A stretch of 64,000 nucleotides of DNA, taken from Burkholderia sp. 8Y (GTDB lineage: Bacteria; Pseudomonadota; Gammaproteobacteria; Burkholderiales; Burkholderiaceae). The translations under genes were made by a program, and so were the position numbers. Of this stretch, positions 8,937-18,234 are shown piece by piece. The DNA lies in assembly GCF_902506145.1 (NCBI RefSeq), contig NZ_LR733519.1:1068688-1132687 (forward strand). The letters run 5' to 3'. The notes under the pieces were generated by a model. It saw only the letters and a list, made by a program, of their open reading frames with translations. It ran no database searches and was not told where the DNA came from. Every line of letters begins with the position of its first letter. Within the stretch, counting starts at the first letter, position 1.

Positions 8937-11928
8937 GGAGGCGCTCTCCTTCAGGATCTAGGAACACCGGGTCGACTACCCGGACGTTGATCACTTCCCC
9001 TCTGAGCGGATAGACCGCACGTAAGCGCTGTCCTTCGCGATTCCGGCCATCACCGACAAGGCCGAGCGCGATATACCGCTTCAGGGTGGGGCTGTAAGTA
9101 GTCGATGTGACGTGTCCGATACCATGGCCCTGCAGTGCTGCGTCCTCTGGGAAGAGGATAAAGCCAGGTCGCAGGCGCTCAGCTGGGTTATCCGGCTTTA
9201 GCCCCATCAGCACCGGCCGCTCGGGCCGGCGAAGCTCGGGGCGTAAGCGCAGCACGCTACCGACGAACGGCTTGGCTTTAGCCATTCGCCCCAGCCCCAG
9301 GTCGTCGAGCGTCGTGCGGCCGTCAAGCTCCGGACCGGCTGCGTGCCCCTTTTCGACTCGCAACGCGCCCATCGCCTCTGTTCCGTATGCAATCACGCCT
9401 AGTGGGCGTCCCGCGTCATACAGGCGTTCCCACAGGCGCGCCGCTTCGCCGGCAGGACAATAGACCTCATACGCAAGCTCCCCCGAAAAGCTGATCCGAT
9501 GCAGCCTGACCGTCACCTCACCAAACTGAGCGAACGCGCAGGCCATGTACGGTAACGCCTCGTTGGACACATCTGCGTCGAGGACTTTGGCAAGCAGCGC
9601 TCGACTTTGAGGGCCGGCGACCGCCATCGCACCCCATTGGTCCGTGACCGAAGTGACATGCACGCGCAGGTCGGGCCATGCGGTATCGAGCAGAAACTCG
9701 AGCCGACTCATCACGGCGGCCGCATTTCCGGTTGTCGTCGTCATAAAGTAATGGTCGGCCGAGAGACGTGACGTCGTCCCATCATCGAAAACAAAGCCGT
9801 CATCGCGCAGCATCACTCCGTAGCGCGCGCGTCCGACGGCCAGCTTCTTCCAGCCGTTTACGTACACCCGATCCAAGAACTCGCCTGCATCCGGGCCTTG
9901 CACATCGATCTTTCCAAGCGTCGACACGTCGACCATGCCGACCCCATCGCGCACCTTCGTCATCTCGTGCACGTACGCTGCGTCGACGTCGGCGGCGCTC
10001 GACCGATAGAACCACGGCCGCATCCAGAGCCCGACTTCCGTCATCTGAGCGCCATTGGCGATGTGCCAATCATGCATCGGGGTGCGTCGGACTGGACGAA
10101 AGTGCTCACCCACCGCGGGGCCCGCTAGCGCACCGATCGCTACTGGCGTGTACGGCGGACGAAATGTCGTCGTTCCAACAGCTGGCGGCGCCTGGCGCAG
10201 TTGCCGCGCCATCGCGGCTAGGCCATTCAAGTTGCTGGTCTTTCCTTGGTCGGTTCCCATCCCGAGCGTCGTGTACCGCTTCAAATGCTCGACTGAGACG
10301 AAGCCCTCGCGATGTGACAACTCGACGTCCGCCTCGGTTACATCGGTCTGCAAGTCGATAAACGCCTTTCCACGCGAACTCCTTCCGGCAAAGAGTCCGC
10401 CTAACGGCATGCTGGGGTGTTCGGGCTCGGCGATGCCTAGCCGTTCGGTCAAGCCTTTGGCCGGCAACGGATCGCGCCCCAACCGGGCCGTGACGTTAGA
10501 GGCCGCCTGGATCCCGGCAGCAATAGCGTCAATCGTCGACAATTGACCGCAAACAGCACCCACAGCGAGGCAATCGTCGCCATCTGCAGCGGCGATGAAA
10601 GAATCGCTCGCTGCGTCGTAAATGGGCCGAACCCCGCGCTGGCTTTGCAGATGGATCGTCGGCGCCCATCCTCCCGAGACGGCCAGGACGTCACACACTT
10701 CGCGCGTTGGAGCGGCTCCGGAGCTGCCCTCCGGTCGAGTCGGGGCTAGCTCGATCGCTTGCAGGTGCCTTCGCCCAATCGCTCTTGTGACCACCATGCC
10801 GCGGATGACTTTAATTCCACGACGAAGCACCTGATCAATCAAGGGGCTGCGCGCATCGGCGCGAGCGTCGACTACTGCCGCCACAGTGCCGCCGGCGTCC
10901 ACAAGGTCCCGAGCGGTACGATAGGCGCTGTCGTTGTTCGTGGCGATTACAATGCGTCGGCCCGGAACAACCCCGTAACTGTTAGCGTACTGGCGCACCG
11001 CGCTCGCCAGCATGATCCCCGGAAGGTCATTGTTGGCGAACACGAGCGGTCGCTCGATTGCACCGGTGGCAAGCACGACCTTTTTTGCACGGACCGTCCA
11101 TAAGCGCTGCCGCGGCTCGTCAGCTAAGGGCGCCAGGCGATGGTCCGCTACTCGCTCGAGCAGTCCGAGAGTATTGCCGTCGAAGTAACCGAACGCGGTA
11201 GTGCGCGTGAGCACCGTGACGTTGGGGCGGCCAGCCATCTCCTCGATGACCTGCGTCACCCACTGGCTGGCCGGCTTGCCGGCGATGGTGTCTTGTTCAA
11301 AGCGTAAAGCGCCACCAAGCTGGGGCGATTCATCAACAAGCGTCACTCGCAAGCCGTTGCGTGCGGCTGCGTGGGCCGCCGCAAGGCCAGCAGGGCCGCC
11401 GCCCACCACAAGGATGTCGCAGAAAGCATTGGTCGCCTCGTAGTGGTCTGGGTCCGCCAGCATGGTGGCGCGGCCCATGCCGGCCGCGCGGCGGATATGC
11501 TTCTCGTACTTCTCCCATGCGCCCGCCGGCCACATGAACGTCTTATAGTAGAAGCCGGCCGACAACAGAGGCGAGAGCAGATTGTTCACCGCCATTGCGT
11601 CAAAGCGCAGAGAAGGCCATCGGTTTTGACTGCTCGCCACCAGACCGTCGAACAATTCCACTGTGGTCGCCCGTGTATTGGGTTCAGCACGGTCGCCCTC
11701 GCGCAGCGTCACAAGTGCGTTCGGCTCCTCCGAGCCAGCGCTAAAAATCCCACGCGGTCGATGGTATTTAAAGCTCCGCCCAACTAGATGCACGCCGTTG
11801 GCCAGCAACGCAGATGCGAGCGTATCGCCGGCATATCCGATATATCGGCGACCATCGAACGTGAACGTAAGACGAGAACTGCGGTCGATGTGACCACCGG
11901 TCGGGCGCCGGAACAGTTGTTCATTCAT
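8929..11928 (-). CDS. soxA: Sarcosine oxidase alpha subunit
   Basis: Large subunit of heterotetrameric sarcosine oxidase, 999 residues. The complex oxidises sarcosine to glycine and passes the methyl carbon to tetrahydrofolate, making hydrogen peroxide. The N-terminal 100 residues form a ferredoxin-like part (RYIGYAGDTLASALLA). A Rossmann dinucleotide site ILVVGGGPAGLAAAHAA follows near 170, then VVLATGAIERPLVFANND near 285. From about 600 to the end is a GcvT/aminomethyltransferase-type folate domain (WMRPWFYRS, YEVYCPAGEAARLWERL). Its ATGA start overlaps the soxD stop by four bases. Confidence 0.96.
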   Translation of the reverse strand: MNEQLFRRPTGGHIDRSSRLTFTFDGRRYIGYAGDTLASALLANGVHLVGRSFKYHRPRGIFSAGSEEPNALVTLREGDRAEPNTRATTVELFDGLVASSQNRWPSLRFDAMAVNNLLSPLLSAGFYYKTFMWPAGAWEKYEKHIRRAAGMGRATMLADPDHYEATNAFCDILVVGGGPAGLAAAHAAARNGLRVTLVDESPQLGGALRFEQDTIAGKPASQWVTQVIEEMAGRPNVTVLTRTTAFGYFDGNTLGLLERVADHRLAPLADEPRQRLWTVRAKKVVLATGAIERPLVFANNDLPGIMLASAVRQYANSYGVVPGRRIVIATNNDSAYRTARDLVDAGGTVAAVVDARADARSPLIDQVLRRGIKVIRGMVVTRAIGRRHLQAIELAPTRPEGSSGAAPTREVCDVLAVSGGWAPTIHLQSQRGVRPIYDAASDSFIAAADGDDCLAVGAVCGQLSTIDAIAAGIQAASNVTARLGRDPLPAKGLTERLGIAEPEHPSMPLGGLFAGRSSRGKAFIDLQTDVTEADVELSHREGFVSVEHLKRYTTLGMGTDQGKTSNLNGLAAMARQLRQAPPAVGTTTFRPPYTPVAIGALAGPAVGEHFRPVRRTPMHDWHIANGAQMTEVGLWMRPWFYRSSAADVDAAYVHEMTKVRDGVGMVDVSTLGKIDVQGPDAGEFLDRVYVNGWKKLAVGRARYGVMLRDDGFVFDDGTTSRLSADHYFMTTTTGNAAAVMSRLEFLLDTAWPDLRVHVTSVTDQWGAMAVAGPQSRALLAKVLDADVSNEALPYMACAFAQFGEVTVRLHRISFSGELAYEVYCPAGEAARLWERLYDAGRPLGVIAYGTEAMGALRVEKGHAAGPELDGRTTLDDLGLGRMAKAKPFVGSVLRLRPELRRPERPVLMGLKPDNPAERLRPGFILFPEDAALQGHGIGHVTSTTYSPTLKRYIALGLVGDGRNREGQRLRAVYPLRGEVINVRVVDPVFLDPEGERLRA

Positions 11929-12242
11929 TGCGGCATCCCTTCAAGAGGCTGTTCGCTTGCGCCCCGGTGCATGCTGCGAGCGGCGCGGTCCCGTGCATCG
12001 ACGGTATTGGAAATATCATGCGTTCGTGTGTCGCGCGTGACCACGAGCCATGCCCGGCACCCTGAGGTGTGCTGCCAAAATTCGTCATGACGGCCGCGCA
12101 CGTTGCGCCGCTCGAAAACATAGGCGCACCAGTGCTCAAGCGCTTCATCGCCGATTTCCGGTCGCTGCACCGAGGCGTCACCGCCATACTGGAATTCGGT
12201 ATGGTCCCGCTCGCCACAGTACGGACAATTTATTCTGAGCAT
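11925..12242 (-). CDS. soxD: Sarcosine oxidase delta subunit
   Basis: Zinc-binding small subunit of heterotetrameric sarcosine oxidase, 105 residues. The start ATG at 12242 has GAGGAAG just upstream, ten bases after the soxB stop. It opens LRINCPYCGERDHTEF, giving the CxxC zinc pair, followed by YVFERRNVRGRHDEFWQH and a single cysteine in SGCRAWL, the standard ligand pattern. The four-base overlap with soxA couples the two genes. Confidence 0.93.
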   Translation of the reverse strand: MLRINCPYCGERDHTEFQYGGDASVQRPEIGDEALEHWCAYVFERRNVRGRHDEFWQHTSGCRAWLVVTRDTRTHDISNTVDARDRAARSMHRGASEQPLEGMPQ

Positions 12243-12252
12243 CGGTGCTTCC

Positions 12253-13509
12253 TCAGTGCGCGTAAGGGTATGGGCCTGCACCGGACTCGTTGATCGTCGC
12301 GCCTGTGGAGAAACGATCAAGGCTGAACTTCCGGTTCAACTCATGCGGCTCGCCCTTCGCGATCATGTGAGCAAAGGTCCAGCCGGCCGCTGGCGTGGCT
12401 TTGAATCCCCCGTAGCACCAGCCGCCATTCAGGTAAAGTCCTTCGACGGGCGTCTTCGAGATGATTGGACTGCCGTCCATCGACATGTCCATCACGCCGC
12501 CCCAGTGACGAAGCAGGCGCAGGCGGGAGATGCACGGCATCATTGCCTTAGCGATTGACGCCACCTCGCCAACCACGGGCAAGTTGCCGCGCTGGGCGTA
12601 CGAGTTGTAGCCGTCGAGATCCCCACCGAAGACAAGCCCACCCTTATCGGACTGGCTGACGTAGAAGTGCGCCGCACCGAAAGCGACCACCTGATTGACA
12701 AGTGGTTTAATCGGCTCTGTCACAAACGCCTGCAACACATGGCTCTCGATTGGCAGCTGCATGCCGGCCATTTGTGCGACAAGGCTAGTGCTGCCCGCAA
12801 CGGACATCCCTACCCTGGCGGCACGTATCTCGCCACGAGTGGTTTGGACACCCGCGAGCCGCCCGGCCTCATACATGAACCCGGTCACCTCACAATGCTG
12901 GATCAGGTCAACCCCGAGCCGATCCGCCGCTCGCGCATAGCCCCACGCGACCGCGTCGTGGCGGGCGGTGCCAGCCTTGGCCTGGTACATTGCCCCATGA
13001 ATCGGAAACCGCGCGTCTTCACCGTACTCAAGATAAGGCACGGCCGATTTCACCTGCTCCCGTGACCATAGCTCCCCATCGATACCATTGAGCTTCATCA
13101 CGTTCAATCGGCGCGCGAAGCTGTCGAGCTGGTCCGGCGAATGGCCAAGCGTTATCTGACCGCGCTGAGAGAACATCACGTTGTAGTTCAGTTCTTGGCT
13201 CAGCGTCTCCCAAAGACGCATCGACAGGTCATAGAACTGCGTATTGCCGTCGATCATGTAGTTCGACCGGACAATCGTTGTGTTTCGGCCAATGTTGCCG
13301 CTACCGAGATAACCTTTCTCCAACACCGCGACACGCCGGATACCATGCAGCTTGGACAGGTAATACGCCGTAGCCAGACCGTGGCCGCCACCGCCGATGA
13401 CTATGACGTCGTATTCACGTTGTGGTTCCGGGTCGCGCCAAACGCGCGGCCAGCCTTTGTTTCCCCGCAACGCCTCACGGACGATTCGTATACCTGAATA
13501 TCTATTCAT
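12253..13509 (-). CDS. soxB: Sarcosine oxidase beta subunit
   Basis: Catalytic FAD subunit of heterotetrameric sarcosine oxidase, 418 residues. The N terminus reads MNRYSGIRIVREALRG, as in known SoxB proteins, so ATG at 13509 was preferred over an upstream ATG six codons earlier. The FAD-binding motif DVIVIGGGGHGLATAYYL lies near residue 35. The GNIGRNTTIVRSNYM segment near 85 and HWGGVMDMSMDGSPII near 335 are family hallmarks. It heads soxBDAG, 64 bases behind the M24 hydrolase gene. Confidence 0.95.
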   Translation of the reverse strand: MNRYSGIRIVREALRGNKGWPRVWRDPEPQREYDVIVIGGGGHGLATAYYLSKLHGIRRVAVLEKGYLGSGNIGRNTTIVRSNYMIDGNTQFYDLSMRLWETLSQELNYNVMFSQRGQITLGHSPDQLDSFARRLNVMKLNGIDGELWSREQVKSAVPYLEYGEDARFPIHGAMYQAKAGTARHDAVAWGYARAADRLGVDLIQHCEVTGFMYEAGRLAGVQTTRGEIRAARVGMSVAGSTSLVAQMAGMQLPIESHVLQAFVTEPIKPLVNQVVAFGAAHFYVSQSDKGGLVFGGDLDGYNSYAQRGNLPVVGEVASIAKAMMPCISRLRLLRHWGGVMDMSMDGSPIISKTPVEGLYLNGGWCYGGFKATPAAGWTFAHMIAKGEPHELNRKFSLDRFSTGATINESGAGPYPYAH

Positions 13510-13573
13510 CGTTATTGCCCGATGCATGTTGGTGCCACTGGAACGATTAGGCGGCCGTGTTGAGGATCTGCGC

Positions 13574-14716
13574 CTACCTTTCGATTGGATCCATCGTGAT
13601 CCCGGAGAGTACTTCGGCGCCAGCAGACGAGAGCATGACGGTGTTCGAGATGAAGAAATCTCCGCGCCCCGTTCCCATCAGCCACGAGAGAATGTGAAAG
13701 GTCATCCCTTCTTCGATGACAAGGGCACTGTCATGGCGCAGTCCCACAACCCGGTTGCCGCCAGTCCAACTCGGCGCGCATCCGATGCCGACGAGGTAGC
13801 CGCAGTGGTGGCGCCGGTAATGCTCCAGCCCCGCGCCGTCCACGACTCCTTGCCACTCGGCATAGACATCGCGAGCCAGCACGCCTGGGCGCAAGGCTTG
13901 TACGACCGCGCTAAATGCTTCTTTCGCGACCGCCGCCATGGTTTGGGCCTCCTGAGGCGCACCGCCGACGTGCACTAGGCGGCCCATTGGCGCATGATAA
14001 CGATGTACGCAGCCAGAAAGCTCAAGGAAAATTGTGTCCTCGTTCTTTATCGTCCCGTTGCCCCACGTCGTGTGCTCTTCGCCCAGCCTGCTGCCAGGGC
14101 GAACGAAAGGGCCGAACCCGGGATAAGTCCCGCCGGCCTCGATCATCGCCGAACTGCACTGGGCGGCGACGTGACGTTCACTCACCCCGGCGCCGATAGC
14201 ATCGATTGCCGCCTGCATCATTGCATCTGAGACGCGGGCTGCACTGCGCATGTAATTCAATTCCGCAGGGCTTTTTACTAGGCGGATGTCGTCGATCACG
14301 TAGGAGAAGTCGACCCATTGCGCGGCGCTCGCCGCGCGCAATGCCTGCCCGAGGCCGTCCGGAAATCCTGCCGACCAGCACTCTATTCCGATGCGAGGCG
14401 ATGCAAACTCGCGCATGCAATCCCAGGCTTTGAGCGCGATGGACTCGCTGTCGCTATGGCCCACGAAACGCGCGTTATGCACCTGATGGCCAATCGTGAC
14501 CGCCTCCATCGCACGCGTCACCAAGGTCAGTTCGCCTTCGGCCGGGACGATAAGCAGGTGCGGTGTGAAATAACCCCAATGGTCCAGCCCGGTTAGATAG
14601 AAAATGTTCTCCGGCGACGATACAAGACACAAGTCGAGACCTCGCTCGGCCATTGCATTTCGGACCTTGGCGAGGCGCCCGGCATATTCACTCGCATCGA
14701 ATATTGGCTCGTACAA
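13574..14716 (-). CDS. M24-family hydrolase, DoeA-like (ectoine hydrolase/aminopeptidase P fold)
   Basis: Pita-bread-fold hydrolase of peptidase family M24. It resembles the ectoine hydrolase DoeA also present in this window (28629-29846): both share a 'yxxRxAKxRxAM' start, the ELSGCVHRYHAPMGR versus EIAGCFKRYHCPQSR segment, GYLVGIGCAPSW and GMTFHILSW. The start is taken as TTG at 14716 (GGAG six bases upstream), giving 380 residues. An ATG at 14806 would give 410, but would place a candidate operator (14769-14778) inside the gene and adds residues without family match. It opens the minus-strand operon and so probably performs the first hydrolytic step on the imported solute. Creatinase is another M24 option, but key stretches do not match it. 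Confidence 0.8.
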   Translation of the reverse strand: MYEPIFDASEYAGRLAKVRNAMAERGLDLCLVSSPENIFYLTGLDHWGYFTPHLLIVPAEGELTLVTRAMEAVTIGHQVHNARFVGHSDSESIALKAWDCMREFASPRIGIECWSAGFPDGLGQALRAASAAQWVDFSYVIDDIRLVKSPAELNYMRSAARVSDAMMQAAIDAIGAGVSERHVAAQCSSAMIEAGGTYPGFGPFVRPGSRLGEEHTTWGNGTIKNEDTIFLELSGCVHRYHAPMGRLVHVGGAPQEAQTMAAVAKEAFSAVVQALRPGVLARDVYAEWQGVVDGAGLEHYRRHHCGYLVGIGCAPSWTGGNRVVGLRHDSALVIEEGMTFHILSWLMGTGRGDFFISNTVMLSSAGAEVLSGITMDPIER

Positions 14717-14768
14717 AGCTGTCTCCGCAGTTATGTCGCTGTTTGCTACCGGCTTTACGAGACCGGTG

Positions 14769-14778
14769 TTGTACACAA
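14769..14778. promoter_or_regulatory. Candidate GntR operator, TTGTACACAA
   Basis: Exact TTGTnnACAA palindrome (flanked to GTTGTACACAAG) 53 bases upstream of the proposed TTG start of the M24 gene. It is one of three such sites in the divergent promoter region between the enzyme operon and the permease operon. Confidence 0.5.
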
Positions 14779-14833
14779 GTATCGAGCAACGAGCTACGGT
14801 TTGCAATATGGTGAACTACTATTTTCGCGCAGC

Positions 14834-14843
14834 TTGTGCACAA
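14834..14843. promoter_or_regulatory. Candidate GntR operator, TTGTGCACAA
   Basis: Perfect 10-base palindrome TTGTGCACAA, the middle one of three TTGTnnACAA sites in the divergent region. Proposed target of the linked FadR-type regulator. Confidence 0.5.
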
Positions 14844-14971
14844 CACGCCCCTCTAAGCATTGCCGACCCATACAGAGCGTAGGGAAAACACCGAGCCGGG
14901 GCGTCGCGGTGTTCGGGACTCAATTGCGCCGGAGAAGCCCCGCAGTGATTGCGTCCGCGCAAATTTCCCTG

Positions 14972-14981
14972 TTGTACACAA
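14972..14981. promoter_or_regulatory. Candidate GntR operator, TTGTACACAA
   Basis: Exact TTGTnnACAA site, 91 bases upstream of the ehuC-type permease start; the same 10 bases as the site at 14769-14778. Probably controls the plus-strand transport operon. Confidence 0.5.
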
Positions 14982-15072
14982 CGTCGTTGCTGTTCGTTTT
15001 TTGCAGTGGCATACTGGGCTCGCGGTCGCAAGACGAATCGTCACTGCGAGCGAGCCGACGAACGGGAGAGCA

Positions 15073-15801
15073 ATGATGAGAATCAACACGGTCGCCGTCA
15101 GTTGTGCCGTCGGTTGCGCCGCGCTGGCCGCTATGATCGCGGCGCAACCTTCGTTGGCAGTTTTCCTGCCTGCGTTGCTGAAAGCGGCAGTTATGACGCT
15201 GGAGATAACAGCCGGTGCGGCTTGCGTAGCGGTGCCGATGGCCCTGCTTGCCGCGTTGTTGAAAATGTACGCGCCGCTGCCACTGCGGTGGTTTGCGATT
15301 GCTTATATCGAGGTCTTTCGTGGGACTTCCGCACTCGTGCAGCTTTTTTGGCTGTTCTTCGTGCTGCCTCACTTCGGAGTGGAGCTCCAGCCCGTGCCAG
15401 CAAGCATCATCGCGCTTGGGCTGAACATTGGTGCATACGGTGCAGAGGTTGTGCGCGGCTCCATCCAGTCGGTGGCGCGAGGCCAGTGGGAAGCAACCGT
15501 GGCACTTAATATGGCGTTCCCTACTGCCATGCGGCGTGTGATCCTGCCACAAGCGTTCGTCGCGATGATCCCGCCTTGGGGCAATCTGTTCATCGAACTG
15601 CTGAAGTCAACGTCACTGGTCTCGCTCATCACAGTCGCCGACCTGACGTTCCGGGCCCAGCAGTTAAACCAGTTGACTTTCAAGACCGTGCCGATCTTCA
15701 CGGTAGTGTTGTTCCTCTATCTCGTTATGGCCGTATGCATGACGCTGATTTTCCGTTGGATCGAGGCACGCGCCTCCAAAGGGAGACTAGGAAGACCATG
15801 A
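15073..15801 (+). CDS. EhuC-like ABC transporter permease (region A)
   Basis: Inner-membrane permease of the HisM/GlnP type, 242 residues with about five hydrophobic spans. It contains the 'AYIEVFRGTSALVQLFWLFF' style gate segment and the EAA-type loop RGQWEATVALNMAFPTAMRRV followed by PQAFVAMIPPWGN. ATG at 15073 and ATG at 15076 both follow GGGAGAG; the second has the better spacer. The much longer open frame starting at 14860 crosses a candidate operator and was rejected. It overlaps the next permease by four bases and closely parallels the permease at 34442-35125. Confidence 0.88.
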   Translation: MMRINTVAVSCAVGCAALAAMIAAQPSLAVFLPALLKAAVMTLEITAGAACVAVPMALLAALLKMYAPLPLRWFAIAYIEVFRGTSALVQLFWLFFVLPHFGVELQPVPASIIALGLNIGAYGAEVVRGSIQSVARGQWEATVALNMAFPTAMRRVILPQAFVAMIPPWGNLFIELLKSTSLVSLITVADLTFRAQQLNQLTFKTVPIFTVVLFLYLVMAVCMTLIFRWIEARASKGRLGRP

Positions 15802-16466
15802 CAATTTTCGACTGGAGCTTCGCTTGGCATATTCTCCCGGTGCTTGGCCATGCCTCGTTGATCACGGTAGAGGCAACGCTGATAAGTTTCTGTCTAGCTG
15901 CAGTGCTTGGGCTTATTCTGGCAATCCTCCGGATCGCCCCCTCGCCGCTGATCAGCGTGCCGACAGCGGTGGTCGTGGAGATCATCCGCAGCACGCCGCT
16001 GCTGATCCAGGTCCTATTCATTTATTTCGGGTTGCCCCGGCTCGGGCTTGTGCTGGATCCACTTCCCGCAGGCATCGTTGCGATCGGTATTCACTACGCG
16101 ACTTATTGTTCGGAGGTCTACAGAGCCGGGCTGCTTAGCATTCCTCGAGGGCAATGGGAAGCATGTATCGCCCTAAATCTGAGTGGCTACGATACCTTCC
16201 GCAAGGTTCTGATCCCACAGGCGATCCCGCCGGTCGTCCCGGCGCTGGGCAATTACTTGATTGCACTGTTTAAGGACACGCCGCTGCTCTCGGCGATAGC
16301 CGTTGTCGAGCTGATGCAAACCGCCAAAATCATTGGCTCGCAAGACTTCCGCTACGTCGAACCCATCACGCTGGTTGGTCTATTCTTTTTGATCTTCAGC
16401 CTTATCGCAGCTTTCGCTGTACGGCACGTCGAGGCGTGGCTGCGCACACGTCAGGGGAACGCTTGA
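15798..16466 (+). CDS. EhuD-like ABC transporter permease (region A)
   Basis: Second membrane subunit of the importer, 222 residues. Motifs are [20 protein letters not shown] near residue 62, [24 protein letters not shown] near 100, and [18 protein letters not shown] near 140. They match position for position the EhuD-like permease at 35122-35790. The start ATG has AGGAAG upstream and overlaps the preceding stop (ATGA). With the first permease it forms the heterodimeric channel served by the ATPase that follows. Confidence 0.9.
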   Translation: MTIFDWSFAWHILPVLGHASLITVEATLISFCLAAVLGLILAILRIAPSPLISVPTAVVVEIIRSTPLLIQVLFIYFGLPRLGLVLDPLPAGIVAIGIHYATYCSEVYRAGLLSIPRGQWEACIALNLSGYDTFRKVLIPQAIPPVVPALGNYLIALFKDTPLLSAIAVVELMQTAKIIGSQDFRYVEPITLVGLFFLIFSLIAAFAVRHVEAWLRTRQGNA

Positions 16467-17254
16467 TGTCTAAAGGTAACCAAGATTGCATACTGCGCTT
16501 CGACCGTGTTTCCAAACGTTATGGCGCGCACGTGGTGCTAAACGAACTAGACCTGGAGGTCCGCCGCAATGAAAAGGTCTGCATCATCGGTCCGTCGGGG
16601 TCAGGCAAGACCACTGTACTGCGGACTTTGATGACGCTTGAGAAAATAAACGAGGGCACGATATGGGTCGACGCCGAGCCGCTTACTCACATGCGTCGCA
16701 ATGGTTCCCTGATACCAGCCGATGCGCGCCACCTTCGGCGCATGCGTAGTAAGATCGGTATGGTCTTTCAGCACTTCAACCTGTTCCCCAACATGACGGC
16801 ACTTGGCAACTGCATGCAGGCACCGATCTGCGTGCTCGGGCTTCCGGCTCGTGAGGCGGAGCAACGTGCCACCGAGCTGCTGCAAATGGTCGGACTCGGG
16901 AGCAAGCTCTCCCATTATCCGTCGCAACTTTCGGGCGGACAACAACAGCGGGTCGCCATTGCCCGGGCGTTGGCTATGCGCCCGAAGGTCATGCTTTTTG
17001 ATGAGGTAACGTCTGCGCTCGATCCAGAGCTTGTGGGCGAAGTGCTCGCTGTCATCCGTCAACTCGGGGACGAACACGACCTCACCATGCTGATGGTCAC
17101 GCATCAGATGGGTTTCGCCCGAGAATTCTCCGACCGGGTCTGTTTCTTCTACGAGGGAAAAATCGCTGAGCAGGGAGCACCTGAGCAGATTTTCTGTGAT
17201 CCGCAGCATGAAAGAACCAAGCAGTTTTTGAGCGCGGTGCTTGCGGCATCCTAG
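16466..17254 (+). CDS. EhuA-like ABC transporter ATPase (region A)
   Basis: ATPase of a polar amino acid/ectoine importer, 262 residues. The Walker A motif is [11 protein letters not shown] near residue 45, the Q-loop is [15 protein letters not shown], the signature is [15 protein letters not shown] near 165, Walker B is [15 protein letters not shown], and the switch histidine lies in MVTHQMGF. The start ATG has AGGGGA seven bases upstream and touches the previous stop. It is strongly similar to the ATPase at 35864-36688, so the two importers are paralogous. Confidence 0.93.
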   Translation: MSKGNQDCILRFDRVSKRYGAHVVLNELDLEVRRNEKVCIIGPSGSGKTTVLRTLMTLEKINEGTIWVDAEPLTHMRRNGSLIPADARHLRRMRSKIGMVFQHFNLFPNMTALGNCMQAPICVLGLPAREAEQRATELLQMVGLGSKLSHYPSQLSGGQQQRVAIARALAMRPKVMLFDEVTSALDPELVGEVLAVIRQLGDEHDLTMLMVTHQMGFAREFSDRVCFFYEGKIAEQGAPEQIFCDPQHERTKQFLSAVLAAS

Positions 17255-17321
17255 CGTTGCGTTTGACATTCAAAGCAAGCACTGTTTGCGCGAAGCTTCA
17301 GATACAGTCAAGAGGTGACAG

Positions 17322-18071
17322 TTGGGCAAGAAGAGTCAGGCTTCTGGCAGTACCTCCCGTGAGAGGTTCGACCGGATCTATTATGCGTTGAGGGAACGAA
17401 TCTGCCTGCTCGAGTATGAGCCGGGCGCCCTGCTATCTGAGGATGACCTCGCCCAGCAGTTTGGTGTGAGCCGCACTCCCTTACGGCGCGTGCTTATCCG
17501 GCTTGAATCCGAGGGGCTTGTCGAAAGCCAACACGGCGTGGGCACGTTCGTCACCGATGTTGACACCAAGACGCTAGCAGATGCCTATCAGTTCCGGCTA
17601 GAGCTGGCATCGCTGATTGGACGGCTGTCTCCCCTGCCACGCAGCCTAGACGACCTTTCTCGTATGCGGCAGTTGGCGGCCCGCGGCAAGCGGCTGGCGG
17701 CCTCCCCAACGATGAGCGAATTCGCGCGCTTGAACATGGACTACTGCCTGGAGCTGACCGCGATGATTGGCAACGCTCCTTTGAAAGAAACCGTGCAACG
17801 CCTGTTCTTTCTTGTCATCCGGGTTTGGATCAAGACGCTTGAAGGCGACCGACTCAAACGCGAAGCTGAGGTTTTTAGGCATGAGATCGAGGCCATCCTC
17901 TCGGCGCTGGAGATCGGAGACCTGGAGTCAGCCGGCTACCTGCACAGAACTCATCTGTCGATGAGCTTCGCTCGGCTGCGGGACTACGCAGCGTCCAAAG
18001 AAATGAACACGGCCGACGATTCGGCCGATGGTGCAGCAGCCGAGCTGCAAGAACCTGCGATTCGGGCCTAA
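17322..18071 (+). CDS. GntR-family regulator, FadR/FCD type
   Basis: Transcription factor of 249 residues. The N-terminal winged helix (RERICLLEYEPGALLSEDDL, then FGVSRTPLRRVLIRLESEGLV) is typical GntR, and the C-terminal all-helical FCD ligand domain follows from about residue 95. The start is TTG at 17322 with AGAGGTG four bases upstream; no ATG nearby fits. It is the next gene after the ATPase (67-base gap) and is the natural candidate to bind the TTGTnnACAA sites at both ends of the locus. FCD regulators bind short palindromes of this kind and respond to organic or amino acids. The effector is unknown. Confidence 0.88.
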   Translation: MGKKSQASGSTSRERFDRIYYALRERICLLEYEPGALLSEDDLAQQFGVSRTPLRRVLIRLESEGLVESQHGVGTFVTDVDTKTLADAYQFRLELASLIGRLSPLPRSLDDLSRMRQLAARGKRLAASPTMSEFARLNMDYCLELTAMIGNAPLKETVQRLFFLVIRVWIKTLEGDRLKREAEVFRHEIEAILSALEIGDLESAGYLHRTHLSMSFARLRDYAASKEMNTADDSADGAAAELQEPAIRA

Positions 18072-18234
18072 GCGAACCGGCGTATCGGCACGATACGTGG
18101 GATCAGACGTTGCGGTCCGTGCCATCGCAGGAAATCAATTTTGAACGATAGGCACGTTCAGATGATTTACGCGTCTGATCGAACCTAAGACCTGCCTGAG
18201 TGCAGTGCAGCGAGACCGTTTGCAGAGGACAACT

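Noticed and set aside
13574-14806. Creatinase call for the M24 gene (it would explain the sarcosine oxidase)
   Set aside because: The motifs around the middle and C-terminal parts follow DoeA far better than creatinase as I know it. Creatine remains possible as a substrate only by context.
14860-15072. N-terminal extension of the ehuC-type permease from ATG 14860
   Set aside because: No ribosome site, no family match, and it runs across a candidate operator; ATG 15073/15076 has a good site and fits the family.
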